64,000 nucleotides of DNA from Proteus hauseri ATCC 700826. Its GTDB lineage: Bacteria > Pseudomonadota > Gammaproteobacteria > Enterobacterales > Enterobacteriaceae. Made by a program: the position numbers and the translations under genes. A model generated the notes under the pieces. It was not told where the DNA came from and made no database searches. It was given only the letters and a program-made list of their open reading frames with translations. Location of the stretch: positions 1 through 64,000 of the forward strand of contig NZ_LXEV01000018.1 of the NCBI RefSeq assembly GCF_001654965.1. Reading direction: 5' to 3'. This document shows, in pieces, positions 17,040 through 28,310 of the stretch (positions are counted from its first letter, which is position 1; every line of letters begins with the position of its first letter).

Positions 17040-19370
17040 ATGATTCATTTATCAGCAAAGAAACCTGCCTATCATCGGGGGATTGGGGTATTTTCATCAT
17101 CAGCCATTGCATTATTATTGACTTCGCTGACTTCATTAAATAGCTATGCTGGTGAGAATACAGAACCAGAAAAAGTGATTTCTGCAACCTCAGCAACGCA
17201 AATGCAAACGGAACAACAACGTGAGAAAATTGTTATTGAACCAATTTATGTTGGCGGGGAATTAAACTCAAGTGTTGATGCAGGAAGTACGGTGCTTACA
17301 CTTAAAGATATCAATAGAATACAACCTAACAATATTGCAGAATTAGTCGATAAATTACCGGGTATTTCATCATCGGGTTCACCAAGACCTGGTGGACAAA
17401 CGTTAAATATTTGGGGAATGGGCAATCCAGAAGATATTAAAATTACGCTTGATGGCACGCCTAAAACATTTGAGAAATATCGTCAAGGTTCGATATTTAT
17501 TGATCCTGAATTAATACGTCGTCTTGATGTAGATAAAGGCCCTCATAATATTACCCAGGGTAATGGCGGATTTGGTGGCTCAGTAAGAATTGAAACGAAA
17601 GATCCTGATGATTTATTATTACCCAATCAGAATATTGGGATGTTTTTAAAATATGGGCATCACACTAATGATAAACAAAATCGTTATAGTGGGGCAGTAT
17701 ATGGCAAGTTATTCGATGGCAAAGCGGATGGTTTATTCTATTTTAATCGCCGTGAAAGTGATGATTTAAGACGCCCAGATGGGACTAAATTTGGCTATTC
17801 TCAATCAGATCAAGATTCATTTTTAATAAAAACCAATCTCTATTTAACCGATGAGCAAACATTAACATTATCCGCATCAAGATCAGAAAGTGATGGTTGG
17901 ACACCTTGGGCTGCTAAGCGAGATGAATTAGCAAAACCTAGCCAAGGTGATGTAGATAAATATGGTTTTGATGCGGCGATGAAACGTAAATTAGTTTATC
18001 GTGACCAGAAAGATGATACCTTCAGTGCAAAATGGAATATACAACCTGTTGATTCTGATTTAATTAATTTAACGCTAACTTATGGTTATTCAAAAACCAA
18101 ACAAAATGATAGTCGTCCTGAAACAGCAAGCTCATATTTTAGTGGCAGCATGGGAAACCAAAGCTGGGTTGATTATAGAAATCATCAAATCGAAATTAAA
18201 AACGAAAGCACACTGATGCATGGTGCATTTGAGCATCAGGTGATGATAGGAACACGCTGGCATCGAAATGATCGTGATGTGTTGATGTTTACTCGAGATA
18301 AAGCCAAAAATCCAAATTATAACTATGGTTATTACGCGCCTCCTTATATGCCTGAAGGAACGCAAACCACCACAAGTTTCTATTTACAAGATTCTATTAG
18401 CTATAAAACCTTAACGATAACACCTGGTGTTCGCTACGATATTGTAAAGAACCAAGGAAAGGGAAGTCGTGCAATTGTTTATCAAGATCCAAATCCTTAT
18501 TTTGGTCATGATTATTCTGATGTGACTTATAGCGGAGCAACGCCACATTTAGGTTTGTTATGGAAAATGAATCAGAATATCCGTTTCTTTAGTGATTTAA
18601 CTTATACATGGCGAGCTCCACTGATTGATGAACAATATGAAGTTCAATCAAGCATTTCAAGTTTAACAGGAACAAGTCGCCATTTAGATAAAGAAACGAT
18701 CCGTGCATTTCGGATTGGTGCGATAGCTGATTTTGAAAATGTATTCCAGCAACAAGATCAAGTGCAATTGAGAACGACATTGTTTGATAGTCATGGTAAA
18801 GATGAAATATTCCGCCGTCGTGGTGTTTATTGTGAGAGCCAAAAAGTGGATGGGCATAATGGAAATTGTCCGCCATCCATTGGTAATTACCGTAATTTAC
18901 CGGGTTATCATATTCAAGGAATGGAGATTGAAGCCTTTTATGATAGTTCCAATTTATTTGGTCGTTTAGCGTATTCCACCATGAAAGGGACGCGAGACCA
19001 ATCGCCGCGTGATCCGTGGTTCGGTCAAAAAACATGGATTGCAGAAATTCAGCCTGATGCTTTACATGCCACTATTGGGATCAAAGTACCGCAAATTAAC
19101 GTCAATATGGGGTGGACGGGGGACTTTATTGGTGCCCAGCGTCGTTCTCCGATGGATAATGACCCTGATGCCGCTTATTGGTCACTACCAAAAAGTAAAG
19201 GCTATTCGATTCATGGTTTATTTGCTAATTGGGAACCCACTTTTATCCATAATACTGAAGTGCGTTTTACTGTCGCTAATTTATTTAACCAAGATTATTA
19301 CCCTTATTTAGGTGAGTCAGTATCTGGTGTTGGGCGTGATTTCAGATTTACAGTAGTAAAAAGATTCTAA
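17040..19370 (+). CDS. TonB-dependent outer-membrane receptor, probable iron/heme uptake
   Basis: Outer-membrane beta-barrel receptor of 776 residues. The signal peptide runs to about residue 38 (ending NSYAGE). A TonB-box-like IVIEPIYV at about 64-71 is followed by a plug domain (NNIAELVDKLPGISSSG, then LNIWGMGNPEDIKITLDG and VDKGPHNITQGNGGFGGSVRIE). The barrel ends with Phe (VVKRF), as for BAM substrates. A WRAPLIDEQYE segment recalls the FRAP region of heme/hemoglobin receptors, so heme or a related iron source is possible, but the ligand cannot be read from sequence. A Fur box lies just upstream. No periplasmic binding protein or ABC permease lies beside it. Confidence 0.92.
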   Translation: MIHLSAKKPAYHRGIGVFSSSAIALLLTSLTSLNSYAGENTEPEKVISATSATQMQTEQQREKIVIEPIYVGGELNSSVDAGSTVLTLKDINRIQPNNIAELVDKLPGISSSGSPRPGGQTLNIWGMGNPEDIKITLDGTPKTFEKYRQGSIFIDPELIRRLDVDKGPHNITQGNGGFGGSVRIETKDPDDLLLPNQNIGMFLKYGHHTNDKQNRYSGAVYGKLFDGKADGLFYFNRRESDDLRRPDGTKFGYSQSDQDSFLIKTNLYLTDEQTLTLSASRSESDGWTPWAAKRDELAKPSQGDVDKYGFDAAMKRKLVYRDQKDDTFSAKWNIQPVDSDLINLTLTYGYSKTKQNDSRPETASSYFSGSMGNQSWVDYRNHQIEIKNESTLMHGAFEHQVMIGTRWHRNDRDVLMFTRDKAKNPNYNYGYYAPPYMPEGTQTTTSFYLQDSISYKTLTITPGVRYDIVKNQGKGSRAIVYQDPNPYFGHDYSDVTYSGATPHLGLLWKMNQNIRFFSDLTYTWRAPLIDEQYEVQSSISSLTGTSRHLDKETIRAFRIGAIADFENVFQQQDQVQLRTTLFDSHGKDEIFRRRGVYCESQKVDGHNGNCPPSIGNYRNLPGYHIQGMEIEAFYDSSNLFGRLAYSTMKGTRDQSPRDPWFGQKTWIAEIQPDALHATIGIKVPQINVNMGWTGDFIGAQRRSPMDNDPDAAYWSLPKSKGYSIHGLFANWEPTFIHNTEVRFTVANLFNQDYYPYLGESVSGVGRDFRFTVVKRF

Positions 19371-19382
19371 TTTTTATTAATA

Positions 19383-19413
19383 AAAAAACAGGTCACGATA
19401 GAGTGACCTGTTT
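19383..19413. terminator. Terminator between TonB receptor and proX
   Basis: Hairpin ACAGGTCAC/GTGACCTGT with a 6-base loop. On the minus strand it is followed by seven T residues, a strong proX terminator. In the plus direction it has a shorter T-tract, so it may also serve the receptor gene. Confidence 0.85.
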
Positions 19414-19449
19414 GCTTATAAAAGGAAATATATTAACTATTAATACATT

Positions 19450-20445
19450 CTATTTAGCGGCATTACGCGCTTCTTCAACCCAGCCATCAAACGTTTTTTG
19501 GTGGGCTTTTATCCATGCATTGGCATGACGCTCAATGTCAGCCTGTGATTTCTGACCATTATGCATACGCAAGTTTTGCGCATTGATATCAGCGACAGAA
19601 ACTTTCATGACCTCAAAAAGTTTTGCAGCAGCAGGGTTTGCTTGTGCCCATTTTTTATTCGCAGCAATATGCATTGTGCTTGGTGGAAAACCGTAGTTTT
19701 TCCCATTTGGTAAGGTGGTATCGGTTTTATCATCACCCGGCAGTGAAGAGAAAGGCACCTGTAGCCACACCACATCTTTACCCGGTTTTAATACATCACT
19801 GATCCAATAAGGTGTCCATGTGTAATAAAAGATAGGTTTCCCTTCTTTAAAACGTGTAATGGTATCAGCCATCATCGCTGCATAGTTACCTTGATTATGA
19901 GTGACCGATTTTTCTAAATCATAGGCTTTTAAATGATTATTGATTGCTTCTTCACAACCCCAGCCTGGATTACAACCGGTTAAGTCAGCTTTACCATCAC
20001 CATTTGAATCGAATAACTTAGCAATATTAGGATCTTTAAATTGCTCTATATTAGTGATGTTATATTTTTCAGCAGTTTTTTTATCAATTAAATAGCCTTG
20101 CGCGGCGTTTACAACATAATCACCTTTGCGATAAAAGGTATTGTCACCCCCTGCGGCAGCATATTGTGAATTATGAAGTGGTACCCAACTGACCGCCATA
20201 AACGTCGCATCGCCATTGGCGATAGAAGAGTAAGCGACGTTATAGTCGACTTCTTTAGTAGGTTGAACTGTATAGCCTAATTGTTCGAGTGCTTTGTTGA
20301 CGATTAATGTCTGAAAAGTTTCTTCAGAAATTGTGCTTTGCACTGGTTGAACCGAAACCCCTTTACCGGGTAAATCAGCAGCGGATAACTGGGTGCTTAT
20401 CAGTGTGGCGGACAATACCGTTGCCCAGAGAACTGGATTACGCAT
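19450..20445 (-). CDS. proX: Glycine betaine/proline ABC transporter substrate-binding protein
   Basis: Periplasmic binding protein of the osmoprotectant importer ProU. The 331 residues start with a signal peptide ([23 protein letters not shown]). Tryptophans that form the betaine cage in E. coli ProX are kept in [19 protein letters not shown] and YYTWTPYW. The cysteine pair in the GCNPGWGC segment is also kept. It follows proW after a 127-base gap that holds a long hairpin, in agreement with separate control of the abundant binding protein. It is followed by a strong terminator. Confidence 0.97.
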   Translation of the reverse strand: MRNPVLWATVLSATLISTQLSAADLPGKGVSVQPVQSTISEETFQTLIVNKALEQLGYTVQPTKEVDYNVAYSSIANGDATFMAVSWVPLHNSQYAAAGGDNTFYRKGDYVVNAAQGYLIDKKTAEKYNITNIEQFKDPNIAKLFDSNGDGKADLTGCNPGWGCEEAINNHLKAYDLEKSVTHNQGNYAAMMADTITRFKEGKPIFYYTWTPYWISDVLKPGKDVVWLQVPFSSLPGDDKTDTTLPNGKNYGFPPSTMHIAANKKWAQANPAAAKLFEVMKVSVADINAQNLRMHNGQKSQADIERHANAWIKAHQKTFDGWVEEARNAAK

Positions 20446-20470
20446 AGTTTTTCCTTCTGTTGTGAGAGTA

Positions 20471-20510
20471 AGAGATAAATAGCGGTAATTAAACTACCGC
20501 TTTTATCTCT
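20471..20510. other. Long stem-loop in the proW-proX gap
   Basis: On the minus-strand transcript arms of 16 and 17 bases pair throughout apart from one bulged A (AGAGATAAAAGCGGTA with TACCGCTATTTATCTCT). It has no T-tract. It sits about 25 bases upstream of proX and could protect the proX mRNA against 3' decay of the upstream message, or mark a processing site. Confidence 0.75.
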
Positions 20511-20572
20511 AATATTGATTGAACTTGATGTTCTTGATTTAATTTTAGTGATAACAACGTTGTGTATTAGAT

Positions 20573-21748
20573 TTATGCTTTTTTGCCTACGACTCGACAA
20601 ATTAAGCCAATAGGGCCGGTTAGATACCAGCGACGATTTCCTTTCGAGCGATTATTTTGACCCAAAGATTGTGTTAGTCGATCAAGGATTATTGCCAGAA
20701 TAACGATACCTGCACCACCTACTGCGGCAAGTCCCATATCAAGGCGACCAATACCACGCAATACCATCTGACCTAAACCACCTACAGCTATCATTGAGGC
20801 AATAACGACCATTGAAAGGGCTAACATTAAGGTTTGATTCACACCCGCCATAATTGTTGGCATGGCTAAGGGTAATTGCACCTTAAATAGCATTTGGCGA
20901 GGACTTGCTCCAAATGATTGTGCCGCTTCAATTAAATCTTCAGGTACTTGTTTAATACCTAAAATAGTCAGACGCACTATAGGCGGTAAAGCAAAGATAA
21001 TAGTGACAACAACACCGGGCACATTACCAATACCAAAAAGCATTACGATAGGTACTAAATAGACAAATGCAGGTGTTGTCTGCATAGCATCTAAAAGAGG
21101 CCTGACTATTTTTGAAGCCCTATCACTATGAGCAAGCCATATTCCTAACGGAAGGCCAATAATTAAGCAGAACAGCAGCGAGGTGAGCACTAATGACAGT
21201 GTTATCATCGCTTCAGACCATGCACCGATAGCACCAATTAATATCAATGAAATAAAAGAGGTCACTCCCATTACTTTGCCTGAAAGCTGCCATGCGATAA
21301 GTGAAAATAGAATAATGGCAACAGGAGCGGGCATTGAGGTTAAAAAGTTTTCAAAACCACCGAGTACAAGATCAACGGGAACTCGTATTCCTTGGAATAG
21401 TGGGCGAAAATGAAGTACAACCCAGTCTATCGCCTCTGTTACCCATGAATCTAATGGGATCAGCGTATGCTGAAAGGGATCTAAGATATTAAATTGATCA
21501 GTTGTGGTATCGGTAGGGACAGCATCTAACCAATCACCACCTGCTGATGATGTATCAACCGTTTCAGTGCCACCGGTTCCCCACGGATCAGCATCAGTAG
21601 TCGTGCTATCAGCACTACTCCAAGGATCGTCATCTACAGCATTGTTTTGCATTTCTTGTGGTGCTGTTTGGGTGGCAGTATTATCTGTTGCGGTATTATC
21701 TTGAGTGTCCATTTCCCAAGGATTGGCTTGGTTGGTTGTATTACTCAT
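20573..21748 (-). CDS. proW: Glycine betaine/proline ABC transporter permease
   Basis: Membrane subunit of ProU. The permease domain begins near residue 150 and carries the EAA loop ([21 protein letters not shown]) that contacts ProV. The 391 residues exceed E. coli ProW (354) because the polar N-terminal tail is longer; it is rich in Asp, Thr and Gln and holds three PW-containing units ([20 protein letters not shown]). Its ATG is preceded by AAGGAG at good spacing and overlaps the proV end by eight bases. Confidence 0.96.
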   Translation of the reverse strand: MSNTTNQANPWEMDTQDNTATDNTATQTAPQEMQNNAVDDDPWSSADSTTTDADPWGTGGTETVDTSSAGGDWLDAVPTDTTTDQFNILDPFQHTLIPLDSWVTEAIDWVVLHFRPLFQGIRVPVDLVLGGFENFLTSMPAPVAIILFSLIAWQLSGKVMGVTSFISLILIGAIGAWSEAMITLSLVLTSLLFCLIIGLPLGIWLAHSDRASKIVRPLLDAMQTTPAFVYLVPIVMLFGIGNVPGVVVTIIFALPPIVRLTILGIKQVPEDLIEAAQSFGASPRQMLFKVQLPLAMPTIMAGVNQTLMLALSMVVIASMIAVGGLGQMVLRGIGRLDMGLAAVGGAGIVILAIILDRLTQSLGQNNRSKGNRRWYLTGPIGLICRVVGKKA

Positions 21749-22940
21749 TTGGTGTCTCCTTATCCAGTGCTTGTAACAACATTCCTTTTGAAATTAAACC
21801 AAGGTAGCGATTTTTATCATCAATAACAGGAATGGCACAGGGAGATTGTGCAACAGTGGAAATCAGTTCATTTAATGGTGTTTCACCATTAATGGCGCAA
21901 GGCTCGGTTAAAATTGCAGATTCAATAGGTTGTTTATTTTTTAATGCTTCTTCCAGTGAATTAATCGAGACAATACCGATAAATTTTCTACCTCGCTCAA
22001 TAAGATAACCAAAGTTTCTATCTTCATCTTCAAGCACTTTTAATGCAGAACGAGGGCCAAATCCTGGGGCAACATGCAGTAATGTTTCTGGGCGGCGTTT
22101 TGCGACATCTTTTGCACTAAATACGTGGCTAATATCAACACCTCTAAAGAAGGTGCGTACATAATCATTCGCTGGATTATTCAGTATTTCATCGGGTGTA
22201 CCAATTTGAACGACCACACCACCTTGCATAATGGCAATTCTATCGCCAATACGCATTGCTTCATCAAGATCATGAGAAATAAATACTATCGTACGTTGTT
22301 TATCGCCTTGCAAACTTAGCAATTCATCTTGCATTTCAGTACGTATTAATGGGTCAAGTGCGGAAAAGGCTTCATCCATCAATAAGATATCAGGATCATT
22401 TGCTAATGCTCGAGCAAGCCCAATACGTTGGCGCATACCACCTGATAGCTCATCAGGCCATGAGTTAGCATGATTTCCAAGGTTTACCTGTTCTAAAGCG
22501 GCCATCGCTTTTTCATAGCGTTCTTCTTTGCTTAACCCAGCAAGATCCATTCCGAAAGCCGTATTATCAAGTACATTCATATGCGGCATTAAAGCAAAAG
22601 ATTGAAACACCATACTGATTTTTTTACGACGTACTTGGCGGAGTTCCTTATCAGTCATTGTGGCAATATTCTCGCCATCAATAAGTACTTCGCCTCGGGT
22701 TGGATCTATCAGACGATTGAGAAGGCGCACTAATGTGGATTTACCAGATCCTGATAATCCCATGATGACAAATATTTCGCCTTCTTCAATGGCCAGATTT
22801 GCATTTTGAACACCGACGGTTAACCCTGTTTTATCAAAAATCTGGTCTTTATTCATACCCGATTCTAATAAATCAAAGGCACGTTTTGGGTGCTCGCCAA
22901 ATACCTTATAGAGGTTTTTAACTTCTAATTTAATTGCCAT
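21741..22940 (-). CDS. proV: Glycine betaine/proline ABC transporter ATP-binding protein
   Basis: ATPase subunit of ProU, 399 residues (E. coli 400). Walker A is GLSGSGKST, the signature is LSGGMRQR, Walker B is [12 protein letters not shown] and the switch His is in [10 protein letters not shown]. The last 120 residues are a pair of CBS motifs, which sense ionic strength in related transporters. It is the first gene of proVWX. The long AT-rich region upstream probably carries the osmoregulated promoter. Confidence 0.97.
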   Translation of the reverse strand: MAIKLEVKNLYKVFGEHPKRAFDLLESGMNKDQIFDKTGLTVGVQNANLAIEEGEIFVIMGLSGSGKSTLVRLLNRLIDPTRGEVLIDGENIATMTDKELRQVRRKKISMVFQSFALMPHMNVLDNTAFGMDLAGLSKEERYEKAMAALEQVNLGNHANSWPDELSGGMRQRIGLARALANDPDILLMDEAFSALDPLIRTEMQDELLSLQGDKQRTIVFISHDLDEAMRIGDRIAIMQGGVVVQIGTPDEILNNPANDYVRTFFRGVDISHVFSAKDVAKRRPETLLHVAPGFGPRSALKVLEDEDRNFGYLIERGRKFIGIVSINSLEEALKNKQPIESAILTEPCAINGETPLNELISTVAQSPCAIPVIDDKNRYLGLISKGMLLQALDKETPNE

Positions 22941-23564
22941 GCAATATATCGTTCCCTATTAAAATAATGGAAAGAATAAATAAAAATATAATGAATTTAT
23001 GGTGCTTAAATTCCTAATTAACGTTTTTTAGTAAGGGAAATACCCTACCATAATGAAGCTGCCTGACAACCCTATGTTAATTAGAATTAACTAAATAAAT
23101 TCTCTTTTTTTCTATCATATTGTTAATGATTAATAATTAAATAAAGCGAAATAATCTTTTTTTATAAAAAAATAATTATTGTGATAACTCACTGAAATAA
23201 CGTTATTTTTATAGATATTATTATTTTGATTATGATCTCAATGGAAATGATAATAAAAAGGCTATTTATAGGAATACTTTCAAGAAAATAAAAATGGATA
23301 TAAATGCATTTACATTAGTATTTTTAATGTTTTATTGTGGTTGATAGGTGAATAATAAGGAAAATCATTAAAAATCATTCGTAAAAAGTTGGTTATTTCA
23401 GATAATCGAACGGTAAAAATCATATAATTAGATTAATTAATAAGCAATAAAAAACGCACTAAAAAATAAGTTATATTTTTCAGTGCATTATATTTTTATT
23501 GTTAATACATAATTAAAATCAATGTATGCTAGCGTTACTTTTGATTAGACACTTTTGGATTAAA
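22941..23564. other. AT-rich proU upstream region
   Basis: More than 600 bases, very AT-rich, with no convincing reading frame. The part near 22941 must contain the proV promoter, and the high AT content fits the H-NS-type silencing known for enteric proU. The part near 23446-23486 holds the nrdF terminator. No promoter hexamers are distinct enough to call. Confidence 0.6.
23446..23486 (-). terminator. Rho-independent terminator after nrdF
   Basis: On the minus strand GCACTGAAAAATA pairs with TATTTTTTAGTGC (one G-U pair, 5-base loop) and is followed by GTTTTTTATT. It lies about 80 bases past the nrdF stop and ends the nrdHIEF unit. Confidence 0.85.
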
Positions 23565-24545
<981 letters not shown>

Positions 24546-24564
24546 TTATTGTTATTTATTTTTA

Positions 24565-26691
24565 TTAAAGCGCACATGAAACACAGCCTTTTATTTCAGT
24601 TCCGGCTAATGCTGTTTGTCGAATACGAATGTAATACAAGGTTTTAATACCTTTGCGCCAAGCATAGATTTGGGCTTTATTGATATCTCTTGTTGTTGCC
24701 TCATCAGAAAAGAACAAGGTTAATGATAAGCCTTGATCAATATGCTGTGTGGCTTGAGCATAGGTATCAATAATTTTTTCAGCACCAATTTCGTAAGCAT
24801 CTTGATAATAGTGGCGATTTTCATTGGTCATAAACGGTGCTGGATAATAAACCCGACCAATTTTACCTTCTTTTCTTATTTCTATAGGCGCTGCAATAGG
24901 GTGGATGCTTGATGTAGAGTGGTTGATATAAGAAATAGAACCAGTAGGTGGTATTGCTTGCAAGTTCTGATTATAAATGCCGTAAGTCATGATCGATAGT
25001 TTAAGTTTTTGCCAATCTTCTTGAGTTGGAATATGTACATTTGATTGGCTAAATAGCTGGTGGATTTTTTGTGTTTTAGGCAGCCACTGTTGGGATAAAT
25101 ATTTATTAAAATATTCACCGGAAGCGTATTTTGAATTCTCAAAATTATTGAAAGTCTGTTTTTTTTCAATGGCTAATTGATTTGATGCTAATAAAGCGTA
25201 ATAAGTAACGGTATAAAAATAGATATTAGTAAAATCTAATGCTTCTTCAGAACCATAATAAATACCTTCTCGGGCTAAATAACCATGTAAATTCATTTGC
25301 CCTAAACCAATGGCATGAGAAGCTTGGTTGCCTTTTTGAATAGAAGGTACCGATTCTATTTTAGTCATATCAGCGACATTACTTAGTGCTCTAATAGCAA
25401 TATTAATCGTATGAGCAAAATCAGGCGAATCCATCGCCATCGCAATATTCATTGAACCTAAATTACAGCTGATATCATGACCAATATAGCGATAACTTAA
25501 ATCGGGGTGGTATTCACTGGCACTATTAACTTGAAGAATTTCAGAGCATAAATTACTCATATTAATTCGACCCGCAATAGGGTTATTTCGATTCACCGCA
25601 TCTTCAAACATAATATAGGGATAGCCAGATTCAAATTGAATTTCAGCTAATGTTTGAAAAAACTCCCTAGCTTTAATTTTCTTTTTGCGAATATTGGCGT
25701 TATTTACCATTTCAGCATATTTTTCGCTAATGCTTATTTCAGACATAGGCATGCCATAAACGCGCTCTATATCATAAGGTGAAAAGAGGTACATATCTTC
25801 ATTACGCTTAGCGAGCTCAAAGGTAATATCAGGAATAACGACACCTAAAGAAAGTGTTTTAATTCTGACTTTTTCATCTGCATTTTCTCGCTTAGTATCA
25901 AGAAAATGATAAATATCAGGGTGGTGAGCATGAAGATAAACGGCGCCAGCACCTTGTCTCGCACCTAATTGATTGGCGTATGAAAATGCATCTTCAAGCA
26001 TTTTCATTACAGGTACGACGCCAGAAGATTGATTTTCTATACGCTTAATTGGCGCACCCGCTTCACGTAAGTTTGTTAGTAAAAAAGCAACACCACCGCC
26101 GCGTTTAGAAAGTTGTAGTGCAGAGTTAACTGATCTACCAATAGACTCCATATTGTCTTCAATACGCAAAAGAAAGCAGGAGACTAATTCGCCTCGTTGT
26201 TGTTTGCCACAATTTAAGAATGTAGGTGTTGCGGGTTGAAAGCGGCCACTAATAATTTCATCAACAATGTGTATAGCAAGGTCGGTATTTCCTTGCGCAA
26301 GTGTTAATGCCACCATGCATACTCTGTCTTCATAGCGCTCGAGATAGCGTTCGCCATCAAAGGTCTTTAAGGTGTAGCTGGTATAGTATTTAAAGGCGCC
26401 AAGAAAGGATTGAAAGCGAAATTTTTTGCTATAAGCATGCTTAAAAAGCTGTTTTATAAAGGCAAATTTATATTGTTCTAAAACTTGTGCCTCGTAATAG
26501 TGCTGCTGTACTAGAAAATCAAGTTTCTCTTTAAGATCGTGAAAAAATACCGTGTTTTGATTAACATGCTGACGAAAAAAGTGGTGGGTCGCTAATTTGT
26601 CTTTCTCAAATTGAATATTGCCTTGTTCGTCATAGAGATTGAGCATGGCATTTAACGCATGGTAATCAAGTTGTTCAGTTGATTGAGTCAT
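24565..26691 (-). CDS. nrdE: Class Ib ribonucleotide reductase, large subunit
   Basis: Catalytic subunit that reduces ribonucleoside diphosphates to deoxyribonucleotides. It has 708 residues. The active-site cysteine region is [16 protein letters not shown], the catalytic loop has NLCSEILQ with a conserved Cys, and the C-terminal redox pair is CVSC in KGCVSCAL, which is rereduced by NrdH. No N-terminal ATP-cone is present, as expected for class Ib. Confidence 0.97.
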   Translation of the reverse strand: MTQSTEQLDYHALNAMLNLYDEQGNIQFEKDKLATHHFFRQHVNQNTVFFHDLKEKLDFLVQQHYYEAQVLEQYKFAFIKQLFKHAYSKKFRFQSFLGAFKYYTSYTLKTFDGERYLERYEDRVCMVALTLAQGNTDLAIHIVDEIISGRFQPATPTFLNCGKQQRGELVSCFLLRIEDNMESIGRSVNSALQLSKRGGGVAFLLTNLREAGAPIKRIENQSSGVVPVMKMLEDAFSYANQLGARQGAGAVYLHAHHPDIYHFLDTKRENADEKVRIKTLSLGVVIPDITFELAKRNEDMYLFSPYDIERVYGMPMSEISISEKYAEMVNNANIRKKKIKAREFFQTLAEIQFESGYPYIMFEDAVNRNNPIAGRINMSNLCSEILQVNSASEYHPDLSYRYIGHDISCNLGSMNIAMAMDSPDFAHTINIAIRALSNVADMTKIESVPSIQKGNQASHAIGLGQMNLHGYLAREGIYYGSEEALDFTNIYFYTVTYYALLASNQLAIEKKQTFNNFENSKYASGEYFNKYLSQQWLPKTQKIHQLFSQSNVHIPTQEDWQKLKLSIMTYGIYNQNLQAIPPTGSISYINHSTSSIHPIAAPIEIRKEGKIGRVYYPAPFMTNENRHYYQDAYEIGAEKIIDTYAQATQHIDQGLSLTLFFSDEATTRDINKAQIYAWRKGIKTLYYIRIRQTALAGTEIKGCVSCAL

Positions 26692-26713
26692 GTTTAGTAT
26701 CTCACTGCATTGT

Positions 26714-27121
26714 TCAGGTCATTTCAACAGTTGACCAAAACGCACTTAATCCTGTTTTTACGCGCTTAACATCTTCTGGCGTGCCTAGAAGCTCAAATCG
26801 ATAGAGAAAAGGCACTTGGCATTTTTGAGCGATAATCTCGCCGGCTAATCCATAAGCGGCACCAAAATTAGTATTGCCAGAAGCGATTACGCCACGTATT
26901 AAATGGCGGTTTTCAGGAATATTTAAAAACTGAATAACCGTTTTGGGAACTGCACCTTTAGTTCCACCGCCACCATAAGTAGGGCTAAGCAACACAAAAG
27001 GTTGCGTGGCAAGTAGTTGCTCATCTTCAATTAATCTTGTTGCTTGTATATTGAGCTTTTGCACGAAGCGGTGACAATTTTCAGAGCGACTTGAAAAATA
27101 AATTAAAGGTGCAGTTTGCAT
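26714..27121 (-). CDS. nrdI: NrdI flavodoxin-like activator
   Basis: Flavodoxin-like protein of 135 residues that feeds oxidant to the manganese centre of NrdF during cofactor assembly. The phosphate-binding start ([17 protein letters not shown]) and the glycine-rich loop [14 protein letters not shown], near the flavin, are typical. It lies between nrdH and nrdE with short gaps, in the usual order. Confidence 0.96.
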   Translation of the reverse strand: MQTAPLIYFSSRSENCHRFVQKLNIQATRLIEDEQLLATQPFVLLSPTYGGGGTKGAVPKTVIQFLNIPENRHLIRGVIASGNTNFGAAYGLAGEIIAQKCQVPFLYRFELLGTPEDVKRVKTGLSAFWSTVEMT

Positions 27122-27133
27122 TAGTAGCTCCTT

Positions 27134-27358
27134 TTAGAGCGTAATTTGTCTTATTTTATCAGGACAAAATCCAGACCAATGTTGTTCGCCATTAACAACG
27201 ACAGGCACTTGTCGATATCCCATCGAAACAATCTGTTCTAATGCTTGCGTATCTTTCGTGAGATCTACAGAGACAAACGGAATATTTTTCTGTTTTAACG
27301 CACGTTCAGTGGCACTGCATTGAACGCAATTCGGTTTGGTATAGAGGATCACAGACAT
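27134..27358 (-). CDS. nrdH: Glutaredoxin-like NrdH
   Basis: Small electron donor for NrdE, 74 residues, with glutaredoxin-like fold and thioredoxin-like reduction. The active site is CVQC (PNCVQCSATERAL). The C-terminal WSGFCPDKI segment is the NrdH signature near the redox site. First gene of nrdHIEF; the promoter with NrdR and Fur sites lies directly upstream. Confidence 0.96.
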   Translation of the reverse strand: MSVILYTKPNCVQCSATERALKQKNIPFVSVDLTKDTQALEQIVSMGYRQVPVVVNGEQHWSGFCPDKIRQITL

Positions 27359-27419
27359 AAACTAACCCTTATAAAAATGTAAACGCATAACAATAACGTT
27401 CACAATGAAAAGTGGTTAG

Positions 27420-27435
27420 ATACTATATATAGAGT
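27420..27435. promoter_or_regulatory. NrdR box 1, over the nrdH -10
   Basis: ATACTATATATAGAGT fits the NrdR consensus acaCWATATATWgtgt. It overlaps the likely -10 hexamer TAGTAT (minus strand, 27425-27420). A second box starts exactly 31 bp away, three helical turns, the usual NrdR spacing. Confidence 0.85.
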
Positions 27436-27448
27436 TATTTATTTTCAA
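27420..27448 (-). promoter_or_regulatory. Probable nrdHIEF promoter
   Basis: On the minus strand a -35 hexamer TTGAAA (27448-27443), a 17-bp spacer and a -10 hexamer TAGTAT (27425-27420). The position between the two NrdR boxes and the Fur box supports the call. Only the base pattern is seen. Confidence 0.65.
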
Positions 27449-27450
27449 CC

Positions 27451-27466
27451 ACACAATATATGGTGA
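27451..27466. promoter_or_regulatory. NrdR box 2
   Basis: ACACAATATATGGTGA, matching the NrdR consensus at most positions, just upstream of the -35 hexamer and 31 bp from box 1. Confidence 0.85.
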
Positions 27467-27477
27467 TTTTGTTGTTT

Positions 27478-27496
27478 GATAATGATTATTATTAAA
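27478..27496. promoter_or_regulatory. Fur box upstream of nrdHIEF
   Basis: GATAATGATTATTATTAAA matches 15 of 19 positions of the Fur consensus GATAATGATAATCATTATC. Fur repression of nrdHIEF is known in E. coli and fits the use of this enzyme when iron is scarce. The site lies upstream of the NrdR boxes. Confidence 0.75.
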
Positions 27497-27639
27497 ATTA
27501 AACAGTTAGCGTACTAATTTTATTTTTCAATCGCTTTATTGATCAATTTTTATTAGGTATGCGAGTAATTAGATGATTGCTTTATAAATAAAGCATGATT
27601 TAATCTTGTGAATACAGACGGATCAGCAGAGAAAACATT

Positions 27640-28113
27640 ATGTACCAAGATTATCTCGATACACCAAAAGAATTCCCAAAACCCTATATATCGATTACTG
27701 CAAATGAAGAGGGAATTACGAGCCTCTATTTTGTAGATGAAAAAGAAATCGCCGTTCATTCAAGTCCGATAATTAATCAATGTATTAAGCAATTGAAAGA
27801 GTATTTTACAGGTAAACGTACGACATTTTCAGTGCCATTAGCACCAGAGGGAACTGAATTTCAAGACCGTGTTTGGCAAACTCTTCAAACGATACCTTTT
27901 GGTGAAATTTGGAGTTATAAAAAATTAGCGCTTACATTAGGTTCAGTCAATTATTGCAGAGCGGTTGGAATGGCAAACTCGCGTAACCCAATCTCTTTAA
28001 TCATCCCTTGTCATCGAGTTATTGGACATAATGGAAAATTAGTGGGCTATACTGGTGGGTTAGATATTAAACGTTGGCTACTTCGTTACGAAAAAGTTGA
28101 TATTGATGAATAG
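27640..28113 (+). CDS. ogt: Methylated-DNA-protein-cysteine S-methyltransferase
   Basis: Suicide repair protein that moves alkyl groups from O6-alkylguanine or O4-alkylthymine to its own cysteine. The 157 residues have the active site IIPCHRVIG, the helix-turn-helix with arginine finger SVNYCRAVGMANSRNP, and the closing GYTGGLDIKRWLL. It lacks the N-terminal regulatory domain of Ada, so it is an Ogt-type enzyme. It is transcribed away from nrdHIEF and appears to be a single-gene unit. Confidence 0.93.
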   Translation: MYQDYLDTPKEFPKPYISITANEEGITSLYFVDEKEIAVHSSPIINQCIKQLKEYFTGKRTTFSVPLAPEGTEFQDRVWQTLQTIPFGEIWSYKKLALTLGSVNYCRAVGMANSRNPISLIIPCHRVIGHNGKLVGYTGGLDIKRWLLRYEKVDIDE

Positions 28114-28265
28114 TTCATACTGTTAGTATTAAGTATTATTTCTTAAGAGAACTATGGCTTAAGTTATGAGATTTGTCTGAATATTAATCGGTTGGCAGAA
28201 AAAAAATGCAAGTTTCGTGATCTAGACTGTGGACAGCGAATCATCATTTTTGTTTTACTATAGCC

Positions 28266-28284
28266 AACGCAAAACGCTTGCGTT
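28266..28284 (+). other. Leader stem-loop of cspE
   Basis: AACGCAA/TTGCGTT, 7-bp stem and 5-base loop, ending 26 bases before the cspE ATG. It may be the 5' hairpin of the short cspE leader. No promoter start was proven. Confidence 0.4.
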
Positions 28285-28310
28285 TATTTTCTATTTTAAA
28301 GGTAAACTTG

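Noticed and set aside
12268..19370. Insertion between ygaY-like gene and proX as a mobile element
   Set aside because: No integrase, transposase, terminal repeats or attachment-site duplication could be found. Codon use looks like the neighbours, so it is listed as an accessory block only.
23241..23262. Weak Fur-like sequence (AATGATAATAAAA) in the proU/nrdF gap
   Set aside because: Only about 12 of 19 consensus positions match and no gene start is close; expected by chance in such AT-rich DNA.
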